Below, one piece after another: positions 45,188-57,489 of a DNA stretch of 64,000 bases. Every line of letters begins with the position of its first letter. Position 1 is the stretch's first letter. The translations under genes and the position numbers were made by a program. Source of the DNA: Polytrichum commune (taxonomy: Eukaryota; Streptophyta; Polytrichopsida; Polytrichales; Polytrichaceae); assembly GCA_950295325.1 (NCBI GenBank), contig OX485804.1, positions 64,636,533-64,700,532 on the forward strand. The letters run 5' to 3'. The notes beneath the pieces are model-generated. The model did not search any database and was not told the DNA's origin. It was given only the letters and a program-made list of their open reading frames with translations.

Positions 45188-45450
45188 AAAAAAAAATTAT
45201 TTAAAAGAGATTGGACTATGTGATCAAAATATGTTAACCATTCTAAGTTCAATAGTCAACATAGTTGAGAGATTTATATAAGCATTCAATAAGAATGAGA
45301 ATCTTCACTATGACATTGATTGTAATAATCATACGGGCTCCAAAAATTAGGAGGAAAATGGCTATGATTTGGATGAGCCAATCATCTCGTACTAATTGCA
45401 AGTTTCAAACCCTACATGAAGTGGGTGATAAGCTAAAGTGTCCGTTTAAC
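45188..45450. repeat. Reverse family E copy, uninterrupted
   Basis: AAAAGAGATTGGACTATGTG, TTCAATAGTCAACATAG, GAATGAGAATCTTCACTATG, CTCCAAAAATTAGGAGG and GATAAGCTAAAGTGTCCG match the reverse complement of the copies at 17180 and 36715. It is the undisturbed counterpart of the copy split at 55175-55800. Confidence 0.65.
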
Positions 45451-47099
45451 TAACCTTTTGAAGGCTGCAAGATGCAACCCAAGGAAACACCCAAGTGGAC
45501 AAGGATGGGATCCCCTCTGCAACACTAAGTTGTGCAAACATTGTCATTTTGGACAAATTATGCTTGCACAAATTGAATTCTCAACACTATGATATGTGTC
45601 CTATCGTGGGCACTTTCAACATTTACTTTTTGGTTGATGGAGTGGATTGGAAATTGTTTCATCATGTTAGCAATCGCAAATCACAAAGTTTGTCATTTCA
45701 AGTTTCAATATCGGAGTTGAGATGCAAAAGTTGTTAGAGGTCAAAGTGAAAGAAATTTATCCTTTTATTGATCACATAGGCCCTCTCAAATGTGTTCATA
45801 ATGAAACTTAGAATGGTATTTATATCTTGAGCACATATTCCAATCTCATTGTAACACATGTTGTTTTTGGCGAACGTTCTTAGTTACAAGCCTTGCCATG
45901 TACCACTCAAATGTTGGTAACCAATAAAAAATAGTGACCACCTAAGGCCAAAACACGTTACTCGATTTGTTACTCTAGCCTTGCTTTGGTAGAAATGATG
46001 GATGAGGAAGTTCAATACAAATGGAAACAAACATATATGTTTAGAATATATGTATGTGAGAATTTAAAGTTCTAAATTTGGAGTTCATGTGCATATTTTA
46101 AAGGTAGTTCATTGTCCAAATATTAAGTATCTCACACAATGAGTTTGAATTCCAATTTTGAAACATTTATGATTTAGATGTTGGCACATTAGGAAAGATG
46201 GTTGATCCTTGCAATGGGCAACACCATGACATGAAAATTTGCTTCCTCAAAATCTTAATAACCTTCTACAAGCTTAAAAATAACATATAACATGGTTTAT
46301 TTGAAACTCGAGCATGTTAGCTACAACAAATAACCCTCTTCCTGTTAGAAAGAGAGTATGAAATACACATTGATTCCCAAGATAAAACATTGCATGTCAA
46401 ACAAACTCAACTTGAAATCCAATGGCTAAATAACACACAAATATTGGCCTTCTCTTACAACATAAAATGCACATAAGAAAATAGCTTTACATACCAATAA
46501 AAAACAATCTCACTTGAGCAAATCCCAAAACCATATCCACTCTAAGATCATATCTTCGTCAGGGAGCAAGCATGGTCAAGTATATGAAAACAACCCTGTG
46601 GTATACTAGAACCACAAAGTTTTGATCAAATGCCTAAAAGTAGCGGCAAAGTGTTGTTTAAATTGGATTTCTTTTCATGGTGACCTTTATTGTTGTGTTG
46701 GATACTCAAAATTATAATATCAAAATGAGATCTTCAAAACTTTATCATTAAAAGTGACTCAAAAGATAATGGTTAATTTTGGTTTTGGGCATGGATTTCA
46801 TGACCTTAATATTTGAAGTTGGATATATATTCTTTTGAATTAATTATAAACTTGAGGGCAACATCACAAAAATGTAGAAAAACACAAATTTCATGTAATT
46901 TGAAACAAATTTTAGACATTTACTTGTTCAATATAACCTACTTGCACACCACTTGCACCGTCTTCTTAAATATATAGACTACTCTTTAAAAAACAAAATT
47001 TCAACATAATTGCTTGGCTTTGTAGATTCTAAATGTTTATGATTTTTTCCTTCACAAAATTCAAATATAGTATATAGTTTTAAATTGTTGTCACTTAAA
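45451..47099. other. AT-rich intergenic DNA
   Basis: 45810-45930 repeats the last third of family E. No gene is supported. Confidence 0.4.
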
Positions 47100-48930
47100 C
47101 CAATGTAGAGTATTAGAGTTGTGTACATGACCATGCTTGTGCCTGTTTGAATTCAAACAAAATTCAAATCCCTCCAAAAACAATCAAAGTAGCCCTACAC
47201 CAAGCTCACCTAATATTCGCCCCACAACACACACAAGAAACATAAACCCCACCACAACAAACTCTAACACCAAGGCTCACCTTACAAACCACTAACCATA
47301 ACACCCACAATCACTAGAACCCCAATCAATGAAATTCCCAATGACAAAGCTAGAACATGAAAAAACAAATGGGGAGCCCATGCCACATATCAACAATACC
47401 AATGTACATGGCAAACCCCCAACAACACTGCCAAACATTGGGTAAACTCCCAATATATCCTCAACAATGACAACCTTACTCATGAACACAACCTCACACT
47501 AGTGCCCCAATTCCTAAGAACCCAATACGACACCAACACAATAAACACATATCCCAAAGACTTCTACACCCCATAATTCAAAGATACTAGATTTGTCAAG
47601 CCACCAATTATAGTTCCAATTCTCACCCTCGTTACACAAGAATGTATATTTGACAAAGACATATAAACCCAACACCCCACAATCCATATTCAATTAGAAA
47701 GTACCTCAATGTTCAACCATACTGGCTCATACCTAACCAATCTCACACTGGATAGAGTCACCTAGCTATGGGAAAGATACAACAAAATTTGCACAAACCT
47801 ACAAGCAACAACACTACACCCCCCACCAAAACACTTTAGTACAAAATTAATAAGACTATTACAAAGATATATCACAATCCTGCCCAAAAAGAGACCCAAC
47901 ACAATCATATCTATAAACAAACATTATTCCATCAATCATAACACTTCTCATTAACATCTTTAAACTCATGCACTCCTATTTCTCATCACCATTCTTTTGC
48001 CCCACAACTCTAACAAATTACCACTCATCACACCATGGAGACATCATCTTTTGGCTCTAGAGGCCTTGCCCTAACAACGAAATGGCAAGGAGCTAGTCTA
48101 GCACACTCCATTGACCACCAAACTACAAGCGAAGTTATCCAGTAGGCAAGGCTAGCCACCAAAACAAACCCCCAATATCAACATAATAATTCTCAACCAC
48201 AAAGATTGGACTCCCCATAATCTAACACTATCTCAACAAGATGTGCATATCCTCGCCAACCATACCACCAAATGCCTATCAATAAGCACTAGAGCCTCAG
48301 TGGCCGCCATACTACAACCAACTTGAACTTGCATTCATGACAATAATATGTGTCCATAGTCTAGACAACTCACCCTGTAGAACCCACCTTCACACTCCAA
48401 TTACAAGAAATCATCCAAGACAAACACAACTTAACTATAAAGATACTTAACCCTCCACCTACTGTTAAACCATACAACGTAAATATACCAAACATAACAT
48501 ACCCCTCCTCCCCCCCCCTCCCCCCAAAATCCAAACACCAAGCATACCACCAAAATGTTACACCATAAACCCACTAAAATACCCCCCCTCAAAAAAAAGC
48601 ATATCGAGTGATGGCTCCTTTATACCCCTAGATGACAAAGGTAATGGGAATATAGTAGGTGCAAGAGTCCCAATCAACAACATGAGATTAGCATAACAAT
48701 TCCCTGGATTCCATAACATCTTACATGCAAAATCATACGCCATATGGCTAGCCCTCGCCAACACACAAAACATATCCCATGATATACACATATTCACCGA
48801 TAGCCTAAATGTCATACACCATATAAATAATCACATAAGACGACCATCCTATCATTTAAGACTCATCTGACTTATCTACAAAAGGCAATGTGCAAACATA
48901 CAGACAATTGTGGTCTACTTATCAATACTC
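47100..48930 (+). mobile_element. Decayed non-LTR retrotransposon with RNase H remnant
   Basis: The plus strand is strikingly rich in A and C and poor in G. Near the right end one frame reads as a LINE RNase H domain: SDGSFIP (Asp codon at 48610-48612), NILHAKSYAIWLALANTQ, and then HIFTDSLNVIHHINNHI (Asp codon at 48799-48801). The catalytic Glu expected in the middle motif is Lys (codon 48730-48732). Stops occur at 48694-48696 and after RRPSYHLRLI. Upstream, the same strand should hold the reverse transcriptase, but I could not identify its active-site motif. C-rich runs lie at 48507-48525. It is clearly non-functional. Confidence 0.65.
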
Positions 48931-48975
48931 ACCAAGAGGTGGCTGCCATGCAACTAATAACCTCATCTTGATGAT

Positions 48976-49129
48976 CATAACATTATTCAACTAAGTGACC
49001 AAGTTGGGTGGGACCGAGAATATGTTACATAAGATGCTAGAATTATACCTTATGGATGCTTGTCTAAGCATATTCAACTTTATCACTAAGTATTATTAGA
49101 ATGGTTAGTAGAAGCTGAATAATGTTATG
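48976..49129. mobile_element. Small inverted-repeat element with CATAACATTATT ends
   Basis: The left end CATAACATTATTCAACT and right end AAGCTGAATAATGTTATG are inverted repeats about 154 bp apart. The same outer ends bound the hairpin at 30520-30666, and both are preceded by GAT. The interior does not fold as strongly and similarity of the interiors is weak, so shared family membership is tentative. Confidence 0.45.
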
Positions 49130-49189
49130 GATTGCTTTTCCGAGTAGGCTCCTAAAAAATGATACGTTTTGTCGGTTGCCACACGAGAA

Positions 49190-49811
49190 GAATATACACC
49201 ACCGTCACACACACCGAATGTAGGACGTTCAAAAAGTAACCTCACGTGTGCGCATGTTTTGGAGAGGTCGAGACTCGAATGTTTTGAAACATCTAAATGC
49301 TTGGGTAAAGTGTTTCAGAAGAATGTCTTGACTCTCACACAAAGATGAGAAACTTACAGACTTGTCAACAATCACAAGCCAGGATTTGTGACAAGGAAAG
49401 TAACTTGCTCTTTCATCTTGTTGTGTTTTGAGAGTTGTCAGAGTTTCGAAATGTGCGACAACCATGTAGAACTTTGCGATTGGAATTTCCAGAAGGCACC
49501 TTCCTGAGTGCCTTCGACTGCGTAAACATCCAAGCAACAATCTTCTTTAATGGGGGCATCTTTTGGAAAACATGCCTCCATTGGAGGGACCTTACAAGAC
49601 CTCACAAGGAAAGTTTGTCAACGAAGTTGTCCAATGAAGGGACCTTCTGGGTAAGCTGCCCATTTGAGGGAAACCCTGCTGCATAAGATTCTCTTGAGTC
49701 TTAAATAACAAAGATATATTGCACAAAAAGTGGCTCCCCAATTTGCAGGAGGGTCCTTGACATTCTGTAACGTCCGACGTTCACCGTGTGTGAGTGGTGG
49801 ATATGTTGAGT
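49190..49811. repeat. Inverted-repeat-bounded segment of about 620 bp
   Basis: Left AATATACACCACCGTCACAC then GGACGTTC, and right GTCCGACGTTCACCGTG then GTGGTGGATATGTT, are imperfect inverted repeats of about 40 bases. The interior has balanced composition and open frames on both strands, none recognised. It could be a MITE, or an unrelated segment with chance similarity at its ends; no target duplication was found. Confidence 0.4.
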
Positions 49812-51069
49812 ATGCTTGTAACTCACACACACTTTTACTTAGCAAAGAATTGACATGAGTGGGCAGACAATTGGACATCAAAATGTGTGGCTTAGGATGG
49901 AATATATTACAGAAATTATGACTATGAACACGCATTGAGCATTTATCTACGACTAACCTCTTAGGTTCCTCCATCAAGCTGCAATGAATTTTGGAGGAGA
50001 GTGTTACCAACATGACTTGAACATGTGTGCATTCCACCCTTGAATCTGGTGTTTTTTATTCTTATCGTCCACTATAACCTTTTCCTAAGTTGCCACAGGG
50101 AAAGAAAAGGAACTGCAAATGTCGTGGGGCTCTCAGCCGGTGTCGTAATTTGCAACTTGAGACGACCAAGGGAATGGAATTTGGAGACTGAAAAACAGGG
50201 TTTAGTTGAAAATGGGCTGAAAATTTGTTGATTGCAGTCAGTGCTTGTGGAGCTACTCACAAGCCAATCAATTACTAGGAAGACCATCGCATCAGAACGT
50301 CCTCAGTTTTCTCAAATTTTTGAGAGAATCATTATTATTTGCACTTGCAGATGACAACATAATTTGTGATTGTAATCTAGACATCTCGCTTGGACACAAA
50401 ATCATTACGGACGAAAAAGAGAGAGCTACAAAATCCTTTGAAATGACATGATGCAGAGCACAGAAGGCCATGAGTTACAAGAAGGGTTCCATGTCACCTT
50501 ATCATGTCACACTTATGTCAATCACTGACATCTGTCATAATTCTGCACATCACACACACTGGTCGCCAAGATTTGTTTCCCTGGCAACTTTTCATACGAG
50601 TCCCTAGGCTTGCTGCCAAAATCCAACAACCAGAAACCAAAAAAGTAAAAAAGAAATAAAAGAAATCAGTACTATATAGAGTAGAACTGGAACCAAAACA
50701 GAGAATATTCATAGAAATCAGATCGGAATATTTTTCTTCAATCCCTGTGGACATCACACACAGAGTAAGTTAAGATACGAATACTAGAAACTTGTTATTC
50801 CAGCTAATAATCTACCTCGTTCTACCCAAAAAAATCCCACAATATAAACACAGAAATTGAGCTCAAAACGCGAGTGGCAAGCACGCACGCACACAGACTG
50901 CATGCAATCAAACTAAAAGGAATTGCTTAAGAAAGTGCGGAAGATACAGGCTACCCTGTCGAAGTATGAAAATAGGTATGCATACCAATACCAGTCAAGG
51001 ATGACCAAGTTAAGGTTAAGATCAACACACAGACAAGCTTCTTACTACCCCGAAGTTGATCACATTCCT
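49812..51069. other. Moderately balanced composition, no gene recognised
   Basis: Several short open frames on both strands lack any family signature. This is downstream, on the minus strand, of the exon-like segment at 51070-51220, so it might include that gene's former 3' flank. Confidence 0.3.
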
Positions 51070-51220
51070 TTACTTCAAACACCATCCAGCAAGTGATGCA
51101 TTGCTGGAACATTCAACCCACTTTAGCCCAATGCGATTTGTGAATACTTGTGTCCTCAGAATGCCTTCAGATTCCAGCAAAACATGTTCAATCTTATCAG
51201 TGACATGCAGTTCAATGTTT
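51070..51220 (-). pseudogene. Exon-like segment with acceptor and stop
   Basis: On the minus strand a TGTGTGTAG acceptor (51221-51223 complement) leads into a 49-codon open frame ending at TAA 51070-51072. It reads NIELHVTDKIEHVLLESEG, then TQVFTNRIGLKWVECSS, and ends LAGWCLK. The composition is convincingly protein-like and could be the terminal exon of a gene, but I recognise no family. No preceding exon is evident to the right, where a family A MITE starts at 51670, so it is probably a fragment or a gene I cannot assemble. Confidence 0.35.
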
Positions 51221-51669
51221 CTACACACAAATGCAATCAGTGATCAGAGTTTCTAAAACCCTAAACCTTGCATCTGAGAGACTCGAAGATGAGAACAGAA
51301 GACCTAACTTAACTCAACCAATTCGGAGTAACTCAAGACTCAAGTTAGCAACAATTGGAGCTTTTGGTATGAGTTGTTAGCTTTTGTGAGTACGTCCACT
51401 TGGCAGACGCCGGTTGGTCATAAACCTGTGTGCCACATGGACTTCTCTTGTGAAGTCAAGGATGGTGTGGCCGACACGTGGCAGGAGCGTGCCCTGCCTA
51501 CGCTTCAGGTGTCCTGACCCTAGAAATGTTGAGTGAAATATTATTAGGTGGACTTTGTAGGGCGAGTTTCCATGTAGGCCGCTCGCCCACCAGATTCTAG
51601 TGTAAATAAGGACAAACTCGCCCAAATGGAGAGGGAATCTGGTGGGGCAGGGTTCGTATGTGCCAACTA

Positions 51670-51844
51670 CACTAAATATGGTATTTAGTGTCACTTATTA
51701 TTTGGAGTTATGCAATGCTATATTTATTTATTGTACATTTCATGTTTTAATGACAAATGTCAAATTGATTGTTTGGACATTCTAGAACATGAACATGAAT
51801 GTGTAACTCCAAATAGTAAGTGACACTAAATACTATATTTAGTG
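51670..51844. mobile_element. Family A MITE, shortest copy
   Basis: Left flank TA, right flank TC (probably a mutated TA). The ends CACTAAATATGGTATTTAG and, on the other strand, CACTAAATATAGTATTTAG are each near-palindromes. The inner arms share GTCACTTA-TATTTGGAGTTA. 175 bp, no coding capacity. Confidence 0.87.
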
Positions 51845-51846
51845 TC

Positions 51847-53037
51847 GCCACTCCCATCTTCTCAAATCTGGGCCCACCTACTACCTCCTCCTCCAAGTAC
51901 TAACCATTGTTGGACTAGTAACGCCTTATTATGATACCATTTCGGCAACTGTAACAAGGATATCATGCTTTTTGTGGGTATGGGTATGACTATGAGATGG
52001 TATTTTATTTATTTTTTGTTTTTGATACCATTTGGGTCTATATACCATGCAAGAACTTTTCACACCTAGTAAGATCGCCTTCATATCAATATGGTTTAGA
52101 ATGGTAGTGCTCCAAATAATAACTCGATTATCCAAAGATTCTTTCACTTTGACATACCCACCAAATATCAAATATTTGACTAGTCTTACAATTTTGGTAC
52201 CCTTGGGTAGGTTCTTTGACACCCTTATTGATGTTAATTATTAATACCATACATTCACCAATATACCAGTCCAACATTGGTACTTCTCCTCCTCCTAAAA
52301 CCAATCTTCAAATCCTTTGTTGACTGACACATGTAGGTTTGATTCTTTAATGGGCACGTGGAAGTCTAGCGGCTTGTGTCAATGGCCCTCCACATTCTAG
52401 TGGACCGCCATAATGTGGTTAGATGGCGGCTTGTGCTTAACTACATGCAAACACATCCGACCCACTCCTGGGGGTTCGGACTCTTCATACCACGTACAAA
52501 CTAAGATGAGTGTAATAAGGGGTGTTATTCAAGGCACAAGCTCACATAATATACACAAGGGAAAGGTATTGGTTTTCTCTAGTGTGTACATTAAAAAAGG
52601 CTATTAAGAAATTTTAAGTGAATGCAGATTCAGAATAGGGGACCTTGAGGTTTAGAGAAAGAAATGATAATAGATGTGTTAGTTTCATCCAAGTTACATT
52701 TTCATCTATTATTATCATATGGTAATAGTTCCAAGTGACTTGTATATGTAACAAAAGCCTATTTATTTCATGATTTATACTTTTGTGTATGTAGTGGAGG
52801 CATTTCTCACATTAAATTGAAAAGCTTAGTGTAAATACATGAGTCCATTTTCTAGCCTGCTGTTAGTATGTTACATTTGTTTTTTATTATAAATTTCTCG
52901 TATATAGGGGGTTTTATTGCATGGTCACCCATGCACCATAAATAGTTATGTATTATTGCATCGTCCACCCCCCAAGGACCAACTATTATCTAGATTCTAG
53001 TGGGCAAGCGCCCTATATGCAGACTCACCCTTAAAAC
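51847..53037. other. AT-rich intergenic DNA
   Basis: No gene is supported. Phrases such as TATATACCATGCAAGAAC and TGGTATCAAAAAC-like blocks recur near 54550-55060, indicating another diffuse repeat. Confidence 0.4.
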
Positions 53038-53039
53038 TA

Positions 53040-53261
53040 CACTAAATATTGTATTTAGTGTCACTTACTTTTTGGAATTATCCAATGCTATATGTATTTA
53101 TGATAGATCTCATTTAATTGACAAAATCACATTTTGGTTCTTTGAACATTATAAAACATCAACATTTTGAATTGGTAGAAATCAACATTAACAGTAAATA
53201 AAAATAAAAATAGCATTGCGTAACTTCAAAGAGGAAGTGACACTAAATATCATAAATGGTG
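53040..53261. mobile_element. Family A MITE
   Basis: Flanked by TA on both sides. Left end CACTAAATATTGTATTTAG, right end on the other strand CACCATTTATGATATTTAG. Inner arms read GTCACTTACTTTTTGGAATTA and the mirror. 222 bp, non-coding. A lone family A-like end (TACACTATGTATGGTATTTAG) lies near 53657. Confidence 0.85.
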
Positions 53262-53814
53262 TACTACTAGAAACCAATATTTTGGTGAGTCCGGACATTT
53301 TGGCCAATCCAAACGAAATTAGTGGCTCATGTCATCTTCCGAATCCCTACAATATTGTGGCTTACACAATTGATGACAATATGAGGCATGTGTGTGATCA
53401 TACGAAGTTCAATTTGTTCTCAAAATTCTTCCCACAACTTTGTTGTTTGTGCGTCATATGTGTCTTTTCTTGGTCTTTTTATTATGTATTTATGACATTA
53501 TAGTTGTGTGTTTGCACTATGTTTTCGTTTGTTATCACACAATGCATGCATAATTTTGGACTATCAAAAAGTTCGGAATTACATGAATACCAATTTGGAG
53601 TGATTTGGAGCTTAACTTACTCAAGACTCCAAATTCTTCTTTTGGGCAGGTATGTACTACACTATGTATGGTATTTAGTGCCATGTCCTCTATTTGCGAA
53701 GGGCCTAAATTAAGTGCCTAGAGTGTTACATTTGCTAATTGCCAATATGATATTACTTGTCAACATAAGTAACTTTCTTTGAGTGAATTTATTTACATTA
53801 TGATGTTTAGCATA
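53262..53814. other. Intergenic DNA between MITEs
   Basis: Open frames at 53216-53713 have ordinary AT-rich composition and extend into the MITE. No gene is supported. Confidence 0.4.
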
Positions 53815-54175
53815 CACTCTTGACCTCCCTCGTATAATGCATGTGGCAACCAAAGTGCACGTGATATTAAGGAGGTATATAGTGTTAACATGGATGCGTG
53901 ATAATAGAGGATTAGTGTAGCATGTGACATTATGGAATAACAAAAAGTCAACATTGTACTAATGACAATAATTACAATGACGACAACATGATGCATGCAA
54001 GCGTGTGGTTTGTGCATTCTTTGACGGTTTATTTTAATTTCAAAACACATGATATATGGGAGGGAAATGTGACATCAAGGAGGGATATTATAATTGAGAA
54101 TGTCCAATCCCTATGCTTTTGGGATATAAGAGAAGGAGTGACATTAAGGAGGGTGATATTATGGAGGTTAGGGTG
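53815..54175. mobile_element. Family D MITE
   Basis: Flanked by TA on both sides. Ends CACTCTTGACCTCC and, on the other strand, CACCCTAACCTCCATAATAT. 361 bp, collinear with 25656-25997 and 55308-55666. Confidence 0.83.
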
Positions 54176-54177
54176 TA

Positions 54178-55174
54178 GCATATCAGGATACTTGAGATGA
54201 TAGTTTTATGTTTTAGTATGCAAGGGGAAGATATTCTTGAGTATACTAATGGCAGATGTCATGTATTTACACTTAAGTCAACTTGTAGACCATTCTGTAG
54301 CATAGGCATACATCTCACGACACTTTTGAACATACTCATGCCCAAGATTTTAGTAAGAGCACCTGAATGCCAAGTGTCATGAGGCGACATTAATGGTAAA
54401 GTTGTTGATAATTAGTGTAACCTAGCATATGCCTCAAAATAGGGTAAGTGACACTTTTACCATAAACGGTTTAGTGTTGGTATGGTATATAGGTGAATGC
54501 ATGATATCACTAATCAATGTTCAACATCAATAATGGTACCCAAAGAACTTACTCATGGGTATCAACATTGTAATACAAGTCAAATATTGATATTTTTGGT
54601 GGGTATGTCAAGGCGAGGGAATCTTTGTGTACATGAGTTAATATTTGGGTCGATATCACTCTAAACCATCATATTGATACTAGGGCAATTTCCCTAAGTA
54701 TGAAGGTTCTTGAATGGTATATAGACCCACATGGTATCAAAAACAAAAATACTATCAAACACCCATACCCTAATAGTATCTAATTATGCAAAACCTTCAT
54801 CGTAGATACTTGACTAGTATTATAAATATTATAATAATAATAATAATAAACCACCAGACCAAGACTAGTATGAACATGTTTTGGATTCAAATTGTCTTTT
54901 TTATACCATTTGAATATCTATAATGAGCATTTCACCATTTTCCAATACTGATAGGGTATGGTATTTGAGGGTATTTTTGTTTTGCAATACGATTCAAGTA
55001 TACATACCATGCAAGAACCTTCATATGTAGGTAAACTTGTCCTAGTATCAATATGGTCTAGAATAGTATTGACCCCCAAATAACAACCCGGGTGTACAAA
55101 GATTCTCTCAGCTTGAGATGCCCACTAAACATTAATATCTCAACATGTTTAAGGCCACCAAAAGGATATGTGTT
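54178..55174. other. AT-rich intergenic DNA
   Basis: An ATA trinucleotide run lies at 54831-54849. Blocks shared with 52010-52220 (GGTCTATATACC, CATGCAAGAAC, AATATGGTTTAGAATGGTA-like) mark a diffuse repeat in opposite orientations. No gene seen. Confidence 0.4.
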
Positions 55175-55800
55175 TAAAAGCGATTGGACTAGGTGCAAAT
55201 TTGTTAACCATCCTAGTAGGTTCAAAAGCAAGCATAATTCTTGTGGGGGTGGGGGGGGGGGGGATGATCATATAATAAGAAAGAAAATCTTCACTCTAAC
55301 ACAAATACACTCTAACCTCCATAATCTCAGTCTTGCGGCAACCAAAGTGCACGTGGTATTAAAGAGTTATGTGGTGTTAACATGGATGCGTGATGAAAGA
55401 GGATTAGTGTAGCATATGACATGATGGAATGACACAAAGTCAACATTGCAATAATGACAATAATTATAATGATGACAACGCGATGTGTGTAAGCATGTGG
55501 TTTGAAATCTTTGGTGGTTTACTTTAATGTCGAAACCCATGATATATGAGGAGGAAAACATGACAACAAGGAGTGAGATTCAAACTAAGGACATCCGTTC
55601 CCTAGTGATTCAAGATACAAGAGAAGGAATGACATTAAGGAGGTTGATATTACAGAGTTTAGAGTGTACATATGCATACGAACTCCAAAAACATTATGAG
55701 GAAAATAATAGCTACATGCACGATTTGGATTTTCCTCATTCATCTCGCACTAATCGTATGTTCCAAATTCTACGAGAAATGGGTGCATAGCTAAAAGTGT
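55175..55800. repeat. Reverse family E copy split by a family D MITE
   Basis: The left part 55175-55305 (AGCGATTGGACTAGGTG, GTTAACCATCCTAG, GAAAATCTTCACTCT) and the right part 55669-55800 (CGAACTCCAAAAACATTATG, TCATCTCGCACTAATCG, TAGCTAAAAGTGTCCG) together match the uninterrupted copy at 45188-45450. A poly-G run (55248-55263) lies in the left part. Confidence 0.75.
55308..55666. mobile_element. Family D MITE nested in family E
   Basis: Flanked by TA on both sides (55306-55307, 55667-55668). Ends CACTCTAACCTCCATAATC and, on the other strand, CACTCTAAACTCTGTAATAT. 359 bp. The host repeat continues correctly on both sides, so the boundaries are confirmed by the empty site at 45188-45450. Confidence 0.87.
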
Positions 55801-57489
55801 CCGTTGAAGGCCCCGCTTACAACCAAAGCCGGTTTTGAAGTTGTCGGAATCTTCTAGAATGTTGGAATCTTCTAGAATGTAGGAATTCTTGTTTGTTTGA
55901 GATCAAAGATGTAGGAGTATAGTACATTGTACCTCTTGAAGAAATATGTCTAAGTCCGCTTCACTGTAGGGAGGTTGAGATCTTAAAGCCTACACATGGC
56001 TTGAAGAAAAGGGGCCTTCTCATTGGTCTCTGCAATTAGGTTGACCTTGTGAATAGGTTGATTCTTTACCCATGCATATTATCTCGGATCAAAACCATAT
56101 CATAAAAACTTGTAACTTTGTTTTATTCGTTCGTGTAGCAACCACAATAAAACAAAACAAGAAAATGGTAGAACCGTGAGGCTATGTCCTTTCTTATGAA
56201 AGACTACAATTGTAGTTGTTCACTTTGCTCATGCCAGTTCATGGTTATTTACTATACTTATAACCAAACCTTTCGTGGATTTTGTGCACCTTCTTCTCAA
56301 ATGCGGGTCGAGGATTGAAGCTACTCATTTATCACTCAAAAATTTTAAAATAAATAATTAACAACTGTCAAAATAACTATAGTTAATTTGAATTTTTTGT
56401 CAATACAGTTTAGGGAGCAACTGCAGTTAACTAGATATATATAACTATAGTTAACATCCACATTAAATAAACTGGACCAAAAATAGCAAGAACAAGTAAC
56501 GTCCAAGTGTGAACGCAAAGTGGTTAGAAAATTTGCTCCTGAAACAGAGAAGTCGATGCATAGTCTCTGTCCTACGGACGGAGCCAAATAAAAAAAATTG
56601 TGTATCCTATTATTGTGGTAATAATATTCAAATAGTGTGGAAAGTTGACATATTAGTGTGGGGCAACTTGATTGCACATATTAGTGTACATATGTTGAAG
56701 TGCAAAATTTTCCATTAATAGGTGCACTTATCTTAGGATCGTTTTACACACGTGACCGAGGGATATGAGAGAGAATGATTTAGGATTTCTTGTGTCATGG
56801 TTGGTAGTCCAAAGACAATGACCAAGAGAAAGTCCACATCACTTTTTAAAAGCCTCGGTCAGGGGACATGGTGTGAAGCATACTAAGACCAGGATGTAGT
56901 GTTTTAATGGAAGAAAAAATACTTGCTAAAAAAACATATATAAAAAACTGATTTTTTCCCCTTCTCACATAATCATCTTATTTTTCCCTAAGACTACCTA
57001 TTTGGGTTCTTTGGCCGTAAAATCTTGACCACCAAACATTACCCACCTCTAGACACGTAGGACTCCATGTCACTTTCTCATCCATCTCCCGACACGCTCA
57101 TACGTGGTGACTTTTTAATGGCTTTGCCTTGAGCAGAGCTCTTGGTTTGCTCTTGTTTTCTCACCTATAAGTTTGTTCCTCAATGAAACTATGTGGATGA
57201 AACTAAGTTAAGTTTAGAAAATTAGAAACTCGTGAAAGAAACTAGATAGAGCTATCTAGAACCTAAGTTAACTCCCACTCATATGATAAAGCATGGCGAA
57301 GCTCACTGGACAAATCACAAACCAATATTTATTGCTTATATATTACCACACTATGTCATACATTTTCATCCTCCTTAACATATTACAACACGACAACCTT
57401 TCAATCAACCATCAATTCATCCAATATATGGGCAGAGCCTTGCATGTATAGCGCCTTGGTTTTGATGACCTAGTGTTAAACAAAAGTGG
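55801..57489. other. Intergenic DNA with a weak family B relic
   Basis: GATCTTCTAGAATGT-like units are duplicated at 55847-55885. At 56736-56886 TTTTACACACGTGACCGAGG and the mirrored GCCTCGGTCAGGGGAC with GTGTGAAGC form a decayed B-like inverted repeat. No gene is supported. Confidence 0.45.
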
